Of a stretch of 64,000 nt of DNA, positions 19,601 through 27,850 are shown one piece after another. Under the pieces are notes generated by a model, which was given only the letters and a program-made list of their open reading frames with translations, had not been told where the DNA came from and made no database searches. The DNA is taken from assembly GCF_008364765.1 (NCBI RefSeq), contig NZ_VTUY01000006.1, positions 241,169 to 305,168 on the forward strand, written 5' to 3'. The translations under genes were made by a program, and so were the position numbers. The DNA is from Bacillus sp. CH30_1T (lineage in GTDB: Bacteria > Bacillota > Bacilli > Bacillales > Bacillaceae_B). Positions within the stretch are counted from its first letter, which is position 1. Each line of letters opens with the position of its first letter.

Positions 19601-20693
19601 TGTTAACCGCGACACTGGTCGGAAAATAGGGATCATTGATGGAAGCACCTAATGATAGGTTAATAATGTCCATGCCATCTTCTACTGCTTGATCGATTCC
19701 TTTAAGCACATTTTCTGTTGTTCCGCTGCCATATGGGCCCAGCACTCTATACCCATAAATGTCTGCGTCAGGAGCCACGCCTTTCGTGGCATATTCACTA
19801 CCATTTGTACCTTGACCAGCGATAATTCCAGATACATGGGTACCGTGTTTAGTATAATAAGAATGTCCGCTTGAGAATTCTGGTTTATATTTTGCATTCA
19901 CCCAATCCTGATACGTTGTTTCCATTGGATCTTCATCATTATCTACAAAGTCATATCCACCTTTGTAGGCTTCTCTTAGATCAGGGTGATTATAATCTAT
20001 TCCAGTATCTATGACACCAATTTTGAGTCCTTTACCGGTCAATCCTTCTTCATGCAGTCGGTCGATTCCCAGGTATGGATTGCTATCTGTCATTCTAGTA
20101 TAAATACCGAGACTTGTTACTTCAGTTGAAGTAGGTGGATCAATTCTAAATGTTTCATTCCCCCAAATTGTCTTTACAGTTTGAGTTTGTAATAATGATT
20201 TTACTTTATTTGCTGGTAAGGTGATCGTAACTCCATTAAACGCCTCAGTATAATGATATTTAATGTTATATGACTCTTCATTGGTCTTTTCCTTTTTGAA
20301 TATTTCCCCAAGTTCTTCTTTAAACTTCTTTTGCTCTTGGTCAATGGCTTTTTTAGCGTCTGTTTTTGTCAGATTCTTTCCTTCTGAGCTTGCTTGAAGT
20401 TGAGCTGCTTTGACCGGCTTCTGATGCAACTCCACAATAATAGAGATCTCTTCATCGGTATCAAGGTTAACAGCGGAGGATAACTGCAGCCCTGTTTTGT
20501 CGTTTAATTCTAAGTTCTTTAAGGCCATTCTTTGGGTATCAGTAAGTTTACTGAGCATTTCCGTATGAGAAACGGGAGTTTTTTCTACTGTCTCCCCCAA
20601 TGCACTTTCAGGGGAATAGGATATTGTGCTGAAAACCATTCCCAATGACAGTCCGGCTGTGGCTGCTTTTTTTACTAACTTGCTCTTGTCCAA
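16623..20693 (-). CDS. Vpr-like secreted subtilase with PA, fn3-like, cohesin-like and dockerin modules (about 1356 aa)
   Basis: Same architecture as the subtilase at 5802. Residues are numbered from a GTG at 20702: signal peptide (about 1-36), I9 propeptide (about 86-190, ISIIVELHQKPVK), Asp232 (VIDTGIDYNHPD), His286 (KHGTHVSG), Asn382 (AAGNAG), PA domain (about 425-540), Ser606 (SGTSMAAPQVAG), fn3-like sandwich, cohesin-like domain (about 1040-1155, AKPGDTVTFTMTANN) and dockerin-like module (about 1278-1326; GDVNQDDVIDIFD, DINLDGIVDQKD). The tail is GMTLEKVKKELGI. The TTG at 20693 is preferred because AGGAGG lies about 10 nt upstream, whereas the GTG at 20702 is only 1-2 nt from it. It is the only protease in the island on the minus strand, divergent from the one at 21223. 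Confidence 0.94.
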   Translation of the reverse strand: MDKSKLVKKAATAGLSLGMVFSTISYSPESALGETVEKTPVSHTEMLSKLTDTQRMALKNLELNDKTGLQLSSAVNLDTDEEISIIVELHQKPVKAAQLQASSEGKNLTKTDAKKAIDQEQKKFKEELGEIFKKEKTNEESYNIKYHYTEAFNGVTITLPANKVKSLLQTQTVKTIWGNETFRIDPPTSTEVTSLGIYTRMTDSNPYLGIDRLHEEGLTGKGLKIGVIDTGIDYNHPDLREAYKGGYDFVDNDEDPMETTYQDWVNAKYKPEFSSGHSYYTKHGTHVSGIIAGQGTNGSEYATKGVAPDADIYGYRVLGPYGSGTTENVLKGIDQAVEDGMDIINLSLGASINDPYFPTSVAVNNAVLSGVTTIVAAGNAGDAAYTLGSPGSSALALTVGASDTPLDIITYEGQLSSQSVTLQLLGKHYSDKIVDFEDQSLPIVEVGLGRSDDYSGKDVHDKIVLVSRGEITLNDKIKYAKLNGAKAIMIYNNNEDEGHIPYFLGENKDFIPTFSLTKSDGETLLEKLSNSDDFMFNKIGTVHTEGDHLAGFSSRGPSKFNYDIKPEVTAPGVGVQSTVPSYMVNPEDVDNYEYAYQRLSGTSMAAPQVAGIAALLLESNPDLQPEDIKTMLMNTADPLNGDYSVFEVGAGRVDPYEAIHSSMQFQVIDETTNIANGEEVIIDEKTGSISFGLQYNDGKHIRDQRTIQVSNHGKEKKTFTGKVEFTSQSLNANRNGVQVLFDKKISVKPGKSKKTNTFVMIPKTADQGFYEGYITYVNENDSDEVYQIPFSIRVAGEGFDFLVFDKQVLTTNPGSYFGFFPVAAFGFQLNSNVEQVDVVLADGKTGEDIGYVGNFDGSDLQIGVPYGLYGYGGNYYPFTGDEDYPVHLKEMFAKQGHYKLKFIATNENGRTFTEEEDIFVDNTKPEFKTSIDDKLVYEFSEGQESYPVSGTLIDKEVKDIQDAGIDISQADNFIYEYLYTMLPEYRIFPDEDGTFEMDIPLVRQTYNIAALDALDAATNKTEKKTYHFLPEGTSYMTGTYDKKSAKPGDTVTFTMTANNVKRLKEAKFTLYYTDSMEILDIKKNDALSSYDVDVQTDMSIGSVSNAKVNLTLNGDQEITGELPMLDVTFKVTDKKWTDYAGFNFTSNRYIDTNGDTITAQGYIEGLKLLKQTGIISGGFVGQGFLNPDTSVDFSRDYSKIGASVALISPDGKEYTTNITKRAGFGFDNIPVNPKPYTLKVNIPGHFPYLKEIMVNKEEDGEITGTLTSITAFTYAGDVNQDDVIDIFDALYLKEKWQTDDRSADINLDGIVDQKDWSYVETNYLMRNHTLDELKDPFESHQGMTLEKVKKELGITD

Positions 20694-20702
20694 ATGATAC
20701 AC

Positions 20703-21222
20703 TCCTCCTTGATAGGTATTTAGTAATTAGATTGAATTTTCTTACTATTATGAAGATCATCTCATAAATATAATGGGGGATGTATTGGGGTAATTTAGAG
20801 AACGATGAGCAACGGATGTGTCTTTAATTCTGGGTAATTTGATTTATTATTTTGTGTATTTTCATATTTTAGCTGAAAGTTATTAAAATGGTTTAGTTCA
20901 TTTGATAGTCTAGTTTTTCCCAAATGTTAATTCGAATTATCCGATCTAACGAAAGTAGATTAATGGAATATCTATGTGCCTTGTCTTGGTAGCTGTTTTG
21001 TCAAGGATCTTCAATATTGCCCAATTCGTATGGTTATAAGGTCTTAGTGCAAAGGTTTGTTTTTTGCGTTTAATACTCTGAAAATATCGATTTTTCAGTA
21101 TTCTCCTACTCAATAGAAGGAAAAACAATTAAGATCTTCTCTTGTAAATGGACTAAATTCCCCCAAATGACATCATGAAGATTCGACAATATAATTATAA
21201 GTAGTATAAATAGGGGGTAAAA
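20703..21222. promoter_or_regulatory. divergent control region between two dockerin subtilases
   Basis: For the plus-strand gene, ATGACA (21167-21172) and TATAAT (21190-21195) with a 17-bp spacer form a good sigma-A promoter. CTAAATTCCCCC (21153-21164) abuts the -35, and a TTCGACA heptamer resembling a Spo0A box lies in the spacer (21182-21188). For the minus-strand gene the same C-rich motif occurs in mirror image (CTAAATTACCCCAATACA, 20798 down to 20781), followed by a second CCCCC and an inverted repeat TATGAAGATCATCTCATA (20749-20766). The middle (about 20820-21130) shows nothing recognisable. Confidence 0.6.
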
Positions 21223-24200
21223 ATGATGAGAAATAGCAAATTTCCTAAGGTTGCTCTAAGCATGGGACTTCTGCTGGGAGTAGCGGGGCCAATCGGTTTT
21301 GATCCAGTTGTACAAGCAGAATCAGGATCTAATGCCATGAACGTACTTGCGGATCTTTCGAAAGAACAACGTGAAGCACTTGATAAATTAGAGGCCAATC
21401 GAACATTGAGAGGACTTCAATTGTCGAGGGAAATTGATTTGAAAAGTGAAGAAGATTTAACTGTTATTGTCGAATTTGAACAGCTTCCTGCAAAGACAGA
21501 GCAAATTCAAAAGTCCCTCAAAGGTGAAGAAGTTTCTCTTGAAAAGGCAAAGAAAAAGGTGGAAGAGTCCCATAAAATATTCAAAAAAGACCTAGATGAG
21601 AAGGTCGTAAAAAAGACAAAATCCGGAAAAGATAACTACGAGCTCAAACACTCCTATAAGAATGCCTTTAATGGAGTCGCCATCACTCTACCAGCCAATA
21701 AGGTTGAAAATCTATTGGACTCAAACGTTGTAAAAGCAGTATATAGCGAATTAGATGTTCAGCTCACTCCTCCACCTAAATCGACAGTGGAAGAAGGGAC
21801 AACGACCAAAGTGGATAGTATTCCCTTCATGAATATCGACAAGTTACATAGAGAGGGGTTTACAGGTGAAGGAGTGAAAGTTGGGGTTATTGACACAGGG
21901 ATCGATTATCATCACCCGGATTTAAAAGATGCTTATAAAGGTGGATATGACTTTGTAGACAATGATGATGATCCGATGGAAACAACGTATGAGGATTGGG
22001 AAGCAGCTGCTGGTTATCCAGAAGTACACCAAGGCAGCACATACTATACAGACCATGGTACACATGTATCTGGAACGATCGTGGGTCAAGCTGAGAATGA
22101 TTCCGATTATAAGGTCATCGGTGTGGCTCCAGATGCGGAATTGAATGTTTATCGTGTATTAGGTCCATATGGAAGCGGGTCGAATAGTGCCATTATCGCC
22201 GGAATAGACCGTGCCGTTGCAGACGGGATGGATGTCATTAATCTATCACTTGGAGCACAAACGAACAATCCATTAGATGCTTCAAGCTTAGCGGTCGATA
22301 ATGCCGTGTTAAGTGGTGTGACGGCAGTCGTAGCTGCCGGGAACTCAGGGGATCTTGGGAATAGTACATTAGGTTCACCGGGTGCTGCCGCACTTGCTTT
22401 GACAGTGGGCGCAAGCTCAGCACCATCTTTTGTCACAACTTATGATGGTGCGTTTTCAGCAGAAGGCAAGGAGCTGGACGGAAACCTTCAATTAATGACC
22501 AACAAATGGACGGATGAGTTTAGTAAGCTCCAAGGACAAAGCTTTGAAATGGTCGAAGTGGGAGAAGGCGGACCAGCTGATTACAACGGGAAAGATGTGA
22601 ATGGGAAAGTAGCCTTCGTTGCCAGAGGTACATATGCCCTCATTGAAAAAATGAACTATGCAAAACAAAATGGCGCGGTTGGTGTTGTGATTTATAATAA
22701 TAATCCAGACGAAGGCCATATTCCACATTATCTAGGTGAAAGTAACGATAATCTCCCTACTTTTTCGTTATCAAACCATGCCGGATTAGAAGTAAAAGAG
22801 CTTTTTAAGGAAGGTACACCTAGGATCACTCTTGGTGAAGTAGGGAAAGCAGAAATCAGTGGAGACGAGCTGGCTTCCTTTAGTTCGAAGGGCCCTTCAG
22901 GAACGTTATATGATATCAAGCCAGAAGTAACTGCACCAGGAGTGAATATTTTATCAACTGTACCCGCTTATGTTCAAAATAAAGAAGATACTACGGATTA
23001 TTCGCATGCCTACCAACGATTATCTGGTACATCAATGGCGTCACCTCAAGTGGCTGGTATTGCAGCATTGTTACTTCAGGCACATCCCGGATACACGCCA
23101 GGTGATATTAAATCTGTGTTAATGAATACAGCCGATCCATTGAAAAATCAATATAGCGTATTTGAAGTAGGAGCGGGAAGAGTAGATCCAATGCAGGCGA
23201 TCCACTCTGATACAATGATTTCTGTTCTGGATGAAACGCCATTTATTGAAAATGGGGAAGAAGTAATCATCCCGGAACAAACCGGTGCCCTAAGCTACGG
23301 TTTCATACCGATGGGGGATGAACACATCACAAAAACGACAAATCTATCAATCACAAATAATAGTAATAAAAATAATAAATATGCTATTTCCGTTGAGTAT
23401 AATGTTGGAGCGGAAGCATCAGGGTCACTGGATGCAGAGAAAAACGGTGTAAGACTGAATGTTCCCGGCTCGATTAAAGTAAAGAAAAATAAAGAGGAAC
23501 GCTTCAATGCATTCCTTACGATTCCGAAATCAGCCCAAAAAGGGACCTATGAAGGGTATATTGTAATTAAGAACCAGAAGAATCCAGAAGAAATCTACCG
23601 TATTCCATTTGGGGCAAAGGTAGTGGAGGAAGGAATTGGGCACTTTGAAGTATATACACCGAGTATTTCGACAAACCGTGTGAAAAATCTTTACAGCAGA
23701 AAGGCGACTGATCTTGATTTCAGATTAAACTCGCCAATGGAAAGGTTGGACTGGGTATTAGTTGACCCAGAAACGAAAGCAGAATTGGGCTGGATTACAG
23801 GAGTGAATGCAACAGGAGCGGCGATTGACTATGATTATTTCATTGATGATGGATTTGCAGGGTATTATTACCCGCTAACTGGACATGAAAAGAAGCCAAT
23901 CAGCTATACAAGAATAAGGGCAGAAGATGGCATATATGAAGTCAAAATGATCGGTACGACGAAGGATGGCAGACAGTATGCTAAAACGTCGACTATTAGC
24001 CTTGATAATGGCGCGCCGAAAATTACTTTTGATGAGACAAATGCACTACCGAAAGGAGATCTTCCAATTGTTGAACTGCCAACAGGCCAAGATACAGTAA
24101 CATTATCAGGTACTTTGGTGGATCCGGAAATGAGTGAAACCCAAAAAGCAGGTATGTCATTAACTCCGGCAAGTAACAACATATGGTACGGTCCAACTGG

Positions 24201-25326
24201 CCCGAATTACCAACTTGAAGTAGATGAAAATGGAAAGTTTTCAAAAGAATTGAATGTTGGAACAAGCTCCATAAGGGAAATGCAATATCTTGGTGCCGAT
24301 TATGCAGGAAATACTGCGGTGCCAAAGGTTGTTTATTATGCAAAAGAAGGATCACAGTATATATTTGCAAAACCAGATAAAGAGTCTTATCAAATGGGAG
24401 ATAAAATCAAGTATACCTTCTATGCTAATAATTTGAAAAATGCCCAGCATTTATCTATGACCTTCAATTATCAAAATAAATACTTTGATGATTCTGTTGA
24501 TTTCCAATTAGGGGCTGATCTGCCAGAAGGGTCAGAATTAGTAGAGACAACGACTACTCCAGGAACTACCAAGACGATCATCGATATTACTATTCCTGAC
24601 GAAGGAGTCTCTGGAGATGTTGTTTTATTTGAGGTCGTAGCAGATACCAGTGCAGATGAGTTTAGAAATATTTATTCTCCCCTGTTCAGTAACTCTACAA
24701 TGCAGGTGAATCATGGTCCCAGAATTCAAACGAAAATCGGACTTCACCCCATTTATCCAGCGTTTTCAAAGGTGGATGCGGGATATTTAGGTGCAGAAGG
24801 ACTGCTTACAGACAAAGGTGGAATGGATCACAGTAGAGATTACTCGACTGTAGGAGCAACTGTTCAATTAAAAGATACAAAAGGGACCATTTATCCAGCG
24901 AGATTAGAACCAAATGGAGTCATTTATTTCGATAAACTCCCAATAACAAAGAAGAAATATACCATGATCATTGATATCCCAGGACACTATACGACATATA
25001 CCCCGCTTGAGGTTGGTCGAGAAGAGAATGGTATAGATATCGGAGAATGGATTTCTTATAGAACAGCTGTATCAAAGCCAGGGGATATTAATAAAGATAA
25101 TGCCATTGATATCCATGATGCATTACTGCTGCAAGAGCATTGGGGAACAGACTATCGAAATACAGATATAAACTTTGATGGTACGACAGATGAACAAGAC
25201 TTTACCCTTCTTGAAAAGTATTATTTATCAGAAAACGACTTTGTTCTTGATACACCAAGTCCTCAATCAGAAGTGAATGGTAAAACGATAGACACGATTA
25301 AAGATGAATTGGGAATTAATCCTTAA
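21223..25326 (+). CDS. Vpr-like secreted subtilase with PA, fn3-like, cohesin-like and dockerin modules (1367 aa)
   Basis: Third complete member of the dockerin-subtilase set. Signal peptide (about 1-32), I9 propeptide (about 78-182, LTVIVEFEQLPAK), Asp224 (VIDTGIDYHHPD), His278 (DHGTHVSG), Asn374 (AAGNSG), PA domain (about 420-535), Ser604 (SGTSMASPQVAG), fn3-like domain, a more diverged cohesin-like domain (about 1045-1170, MGDKIKYTFYANN), a sandwich domain, and dockerin-like module (about 1287-1335; GDINKDNAIDIHD, DINFDGTTDEQD). The tail is GKTIDTIKDELGI. Two adjacent ATGs follow a GGGGGT ribosome site. Its N-terminal mature region is the closest visible relative of the pseudogene at 16160. 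It is followed by a strong terminator and then a regulator. Confidence 0.95.
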   Translation: MMRNSKFPKVALSMGLLLGVAGPIGFDPVVQAESGSNAMNVLADLSKEQREALDKLEANRTLRGLQLSREIDLKSEEDLTVIVEFEQLPAKTEQIQKSLKGEEVSLEKAKKKVEESHKIFKKDLDEKVVKKTKSGKDNYELKHSYKNAFNGVAITLPANKVENLLDSNVVKAVYSELDVQLTPPPKSTVEEGTTTKVDSIPFMNIDKLHREGFTGEGVKVGVIDTGIDYHHPDLKDAYKGGYDFVDNDDDPMETTYEDWEAAAGYPEVHQGSTYYTDHGTHVSGTIVGQAENDSDYKVIGVAPDAELNVYRVLGPYGSGSNSAIIAGIDRAVADGMDVINLSLGAQTNNPLDASSLAVDNAVLSGVTAVVAAGNSGDLGNSTLGSPGAAALALTVGASSAPSFVTTYDGAFSAEGKELDGNLQLMTNKWTDEFSKLQGQSFEMVEVGEGGPADYNGKDVNGKVAFVARGTYALIEKMNYAKQNGAVGVVIYNNNPDEGHIPHYLGESNDNLPTFSLSNHAGLEVKELFKEGTPRITLGEVGKAEISGDELASFSSKGPSGTLYDIKPEVTAPGVNILSTVPAYVQNKEDTTDYSHAYQRLSGTSMASPQVAGIAALLLQAHPGYTPGDIKSVLMNTADPLKNQYSVFEVGAGRVDPMQAIHSDTMISVLDETPFIENGEEVIIPEQTGALSYGFIPMGDEHITKTTNLSITNNSNKNNKYAISVEYNVGAEASGSLDAEKNGVRLNVPGSIKVKKNKEERFNAFLTIPKSAQKGTYEGYIVIKNQKNPEEIYRIPFGAKVVEEGIGHFEVYTPSISTNRVKNLYSRKATDLDFRLNSPMERLDWVLVDPETKAELGWITGVNATGAAIDYDYFIDDGFAGYYYPLTGHEKKPISYTRIRAEDGIYEVKMIGTTKDGRQYAKTSTISLDNGAPKITFDETNALPKGDLPIVELPTGQDTVTLSGTLVDPEMSETQKAGMSLTPASNNIWYGPTGPNYQLEVDENGKFSKELNVGTSSIREMQYLGADYAGNTAVPKVVYYAKEGSQYIFAKPDKESYQMGDKIKYTFYANNLKNAQHLSMTFNYQNKYFDDSVDFQLGADLPEGSELVETTTTPGTTKTIIDITIPDEGVSGDVVLFEVVADTSADEFRNIYSPLFSNSTMQVNHGPRIQTKIGLHPIYPAFSKVDAGYLGAEGLLTDKGGMDHSRDYSTVGATVQLKDTKGTIYPARLEPNGVIYFDKLPITKKKYTMIIDIPGHYTTYTPLEVGREENGIDIGEWISYRTAVSKPGDINKDNAIDIHDALLLQEHWGTDYRNTDINFDGTTDEQDFTLLEKYYLSENDFVLDTPSPQSEVNGKTIDTIKDELGINP

Positions 25327-25370
25327 CAGCTACATTCCACAACATCATGGTGATCATCGTAATCAACTAG

Positions 25371-25406
25371 AAGAAAGGGTAGTCCTTTAAAGGACTACCC
25401 TTCTTA
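25371..25406 (+). terminator. intrinsic terminator
   Basis: AAGGGTAGTCCTTT pairs perfectly with AAAGGACTACCCTT, followed by CTTAGT. The T-tract is weak but the stem is very stable. Confidence 0.8.
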
Positions 25407-25479
25407 GTACTTTAGTTGGTGAAAACACCCTATGATCTCAATAAATTTTGAATAATAAAATCAGTTGGGAGTGATAACG

Positions 25480-26718
25480 TTGAGTTCAGGGATCCTTATA
25501 AAGTTTTATAGAGAGAAAAAAGAATTAACACAAGAAGAACTGGGAAAAGGGATATGTTCTGTTACACATATTAGCAAAATTGAACGTGGAAACACCCAAT
25601 ATTCCCCTGAAATCACACATTTGCTAAGTAAGAAACTGGGGATTGACCTTAAAAAAGAAATGCAATCGCTTCAGAAATATGAGCGCTTACTTGATCAATG
25701 GCTTGATAGTATGGTGTTACAGCAAAAAAGTGAAATTGAGAGATTAAAGAATGAGGTAGAAGAGAATGCATTATTCCTTATTCAATCTGTGAAAAATAAA
25801 TATTTCTTATTGCAATCAAGATACTACCTTTTGGAAGGAAACATAACCCAAGCAGAAATCCTTTTGGATAAAATGAAAAAACACCGTAAAGAATTAAACG
25901 CATATGAAATTCATTTGCTTCATCACCTTTTGGGAATCACAGAAGTACTGAAAGGGGACTTCAAGAAAGCACTGGAGTACCTGCTTGAAATCAATGAAAA
26001 AGAATATTTAAATCATGAGTTTTTCTATCAGATCGCCATTGCCTATCATAACCTTCATTTTAAAGTAAAGGCTTATTACTATAGTGAACTCGCCCTGGAT
26101 TACTTCAGGAAAACGAATAATTTTAAAAAAGTCATTGATGCTGAAACTATCAAGTTGATAAACGAAGGAAGAAACGAACTTTGGAATTTTGAAGATCTCG
26201 TTGATCGATATAATCGATTAATAGCACAATGTGATATTCTCAATGAAACCTCTAAAAAGGCGGCTTTATTAAGCAATTTGGCTTATGAACACTCCTATGC
26301 AGGGGACAATGAGAATGCGAAAATGTACTATGAGAAGACATTATCTTTACTGGGAAAAAATAAAAACTCTCCTACCTATCTTAATAATCTGATTGGGTAC
26401 GTTTATTGCTGTTTACACATTAAAGGAGATCAAGACAAACAGCAACTCAAGCAATTAATTGAAATAGGCAGTCAAATCGCAAAGGACATCCACGATCAAA
26501 GCAGCTATCAATTCTTCAAAATGCTGCGTTTATTATTTGAGAATAAAAAAAAGCAGTACTATCAATTTATTGAAGAAAAGATCATTCCTATGTTAGAGGA
26601 AAAAGGAAAACATCAACAATTACAAACATATGAAAAAACCATGTTTCAACATTATTTAGACCAGGGTAATTCAGAGAAAGCTCTCCAGTATGCGAGTAGA
26701 TTGGTTCAAAATTGTTAG
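25480..26718 (+). CDS. HTH-TPR transcriptional regulator, RNPP (NprR/PlcR-like), copy 2
   Basis: About 412 aa. An XRE-type HTH (IKFYREKKELTQEELG, then GICSVTHISKIERG) is followed by TPR-like helices to the end. It is clearly paralogous to the regulators at 2949 and 29627 along its whole length: shared blocks include ALDYFRKTNNFKKVIDAE and the EEKIIPMLEEKG segment near the C-terminus. The TTG at 25480 is chosen because GGGAG lies 8 nt upstream and it aligns with paralogue starts; the TTG at 25465 overlaps that ribosome site. It lies between a dockerin subtilase and the sipW operon. No adjacent pheromone gene is seen. A role in controlling protease or matrix genes is inferred. Confidence 0.87.
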   Translation: MSSGILIKFYREKKELTQEELGKGICSVTHISKIERGNTQYSPEITHLLSKKLGIDLKKEMQSLQKYERLLDQWLDSMVLQQKSEIERLKNEVEENALFLIQSVKNKYFLLQSRYYLLEGNITQAEILLDKMKKHRKELNAYEIHLLHHLLGITEVLKGDFKKALEYLLEINEKEYLNHEFFYQIAIAYHNLHFKVKAYYYSELALDYFRKTNNFKKVIDAETIKLINEGRNELWNFEDLVDRYNRLIAQCDILNETSKKAALLSNLAYEHSYAGDNENAKMYYEKTLSLLGKNKNSPTYLNNLIGYVYCCLHIKGDQDKQQLKQLIEIGSQIAKDIHDQSSYQFFKMLRLLFENKKKQYYQFIEEKIIPMLEEKGKHQQLQTYEKTMFQHYLDQGNSEKALQYASRLVQNC

Positions 26719-26835
26719 AGGGGATTGTAAACCTTGGAGTCCTCCTCGAATTAAGCAAATGGAAAGACATATATTTTGTCAATAAATCCCCAATTTAGAA
26801 AGGACCTTTATAAAGGTAGAATAGAATTTTTTCAG

Positions 26836-26876
26836 ACCAAGAGTACGGGAAAAAAGTACCTTGGTTTTTTATTTTC
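26836..26876 (+). terminator. intrinsic terminator
   Basis: ACCAAGAGTAC pairs with GTACCTTGGT (one bulge), followed by TTTTTTATTTT. It lies downstream of the regulator at 25480. Confidence 0.8.
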
Positions 26877-27291
26877 AGAAGCAATACCTCTACTAATCCC
26901 TTAAAAAAACAAAAAGAGTAGACGTTATCATCATACCCTCCAGCATTTTAATTCTAATCAGTAGATTTAGCGAACAGTAAATTTACAAAAGGTGCGCCTA
27001 ACCGACAAATTTGGGGGAAGGAGATAGTGATATAAGACTGGTTATTCTGTCGCATATAAGGGTTATTCATATGAGAATATAGACTTCTTCAATTTTAACG
27101 CTAGAGAATGTTAGGTAATAATACCTATCCGACTGAAATTTCCTCCCCCTGTAAACCCCAATACACCAAGTCACCGAGCTGTGTAATAATAGAAATAGAA
27201 ATCAGAATCTTAACGAAATTCTGATTAGAAAAGAACTTCTTTTACTTCCATCTGAGATTAGACACAACACAACCAGAATAGAGGGTGAGAT
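26877..27291 (+). promoter_or_regulatory. upstream region of the sipW operon
   Basis: No gene is seen. It holds an inverted C-rich element (minus strand TTCCCCCAAAT, near 27005-27015), the forward motif AACCCCAATACACC (27154-27167) about 28 nt before an AT-rich TAATAAT that could be a -10, and a hairpin AATCAGAAT/ATTCTGATT (27200-27226) in the presumed leader. The forward C-rich motif almost matches the one upstream of the subtilase at 16623 (ACCCCAATACATC). Confidence 0.45.
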
Positions 27292-27831
27292 ATGGAGCAG
27301 GTAGTGAAAATTGTCAGAAAAACCATACCAATCGTAATCTTTTTACTCATCATGATGATCATCGTTTCCATCTTCATAAGCCTGAACAGCAGTAAACCGC
27401 TATCCTTTTTTGGATACAAGCCGTTAACCGTATTGTCGAATAGTATGGCTCCTACCTTTGAGGCTGGAGACGTGATCATTACCCGAGAGATGGATGCAGA
27501 AGATCTTAAAGAGGGAGATATCATCTCCTATTACAACCAGGAGAATAACCTGATTACTCACAGAATCACCTCCATTGTGGGGGAAGACGGAGTAAAGCAC
27601 TTCTATACTCAAGGTGACAATAACAATGCGGTAGATGAAGATGTCACAACGGCAGATGAAATCGTAGGGAAGGAACTCTTTCATATTCCAAATCTTGGTT
27701 TCCTTTCTCAATATACGAAAGGCCCGATGGGTTTCTTACTATTCATTATTGTTCCATTAACAGGGTATGTGTGTTTAACGGTTTATGAAAAAATCAAACC
27801 GAAGAAGCAAGAGGAGTTTACCAAATCATAA
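27292..27831 (+). CDS. sipW: SipW-type signal peptidase I
   Basis: A 179-aa membrane signal peptidase of the ER/archaeal-like S26B type. It has an N-terminal transmembrane helix (about 10-31), the nucleophile Ser51 in LSNSMAP, and His90 in LITHRI where ordinary bacterial enzymes have Lys, which is diagnostic of SipW. A GDN motif follows (QGDNNNAVDE), and there is a C-terminal transmembrane helix. In Bacillus, SipW processes TasA and CalY-type matrix proteins. Here the next gene, 19 bp downstream, encodes such a substrate, so the two form an operon. ATG 27292 follows GAGGGTGAG. Confidence 0.93.
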   Translation: MEQVVKIVRKTIPIVIFLLIMMIIVSIFISLNSSKPLSFFGYKPLTVLSNSMAPTFEAGDVIITREMDAEDLKEGDIISYYNQENNLITHRITSIVGEDGVKHFYTQGDNNNAVDEDVTTADEIVGKELFHIPNLGFLSQYTKGPMGFLLFIIVPLTGYVCLTVYEKIKPKKQEEFTKS

Positions 27832-27850
27832 AAAATAATGGGGGATTGAC

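Noticed and set aside
26719..26835. Pheromone precursor gene downstream of regulator copy 2
   Set aside because: Only very short frames (for example eight codons) occur, without secretion signal or ribosome site.
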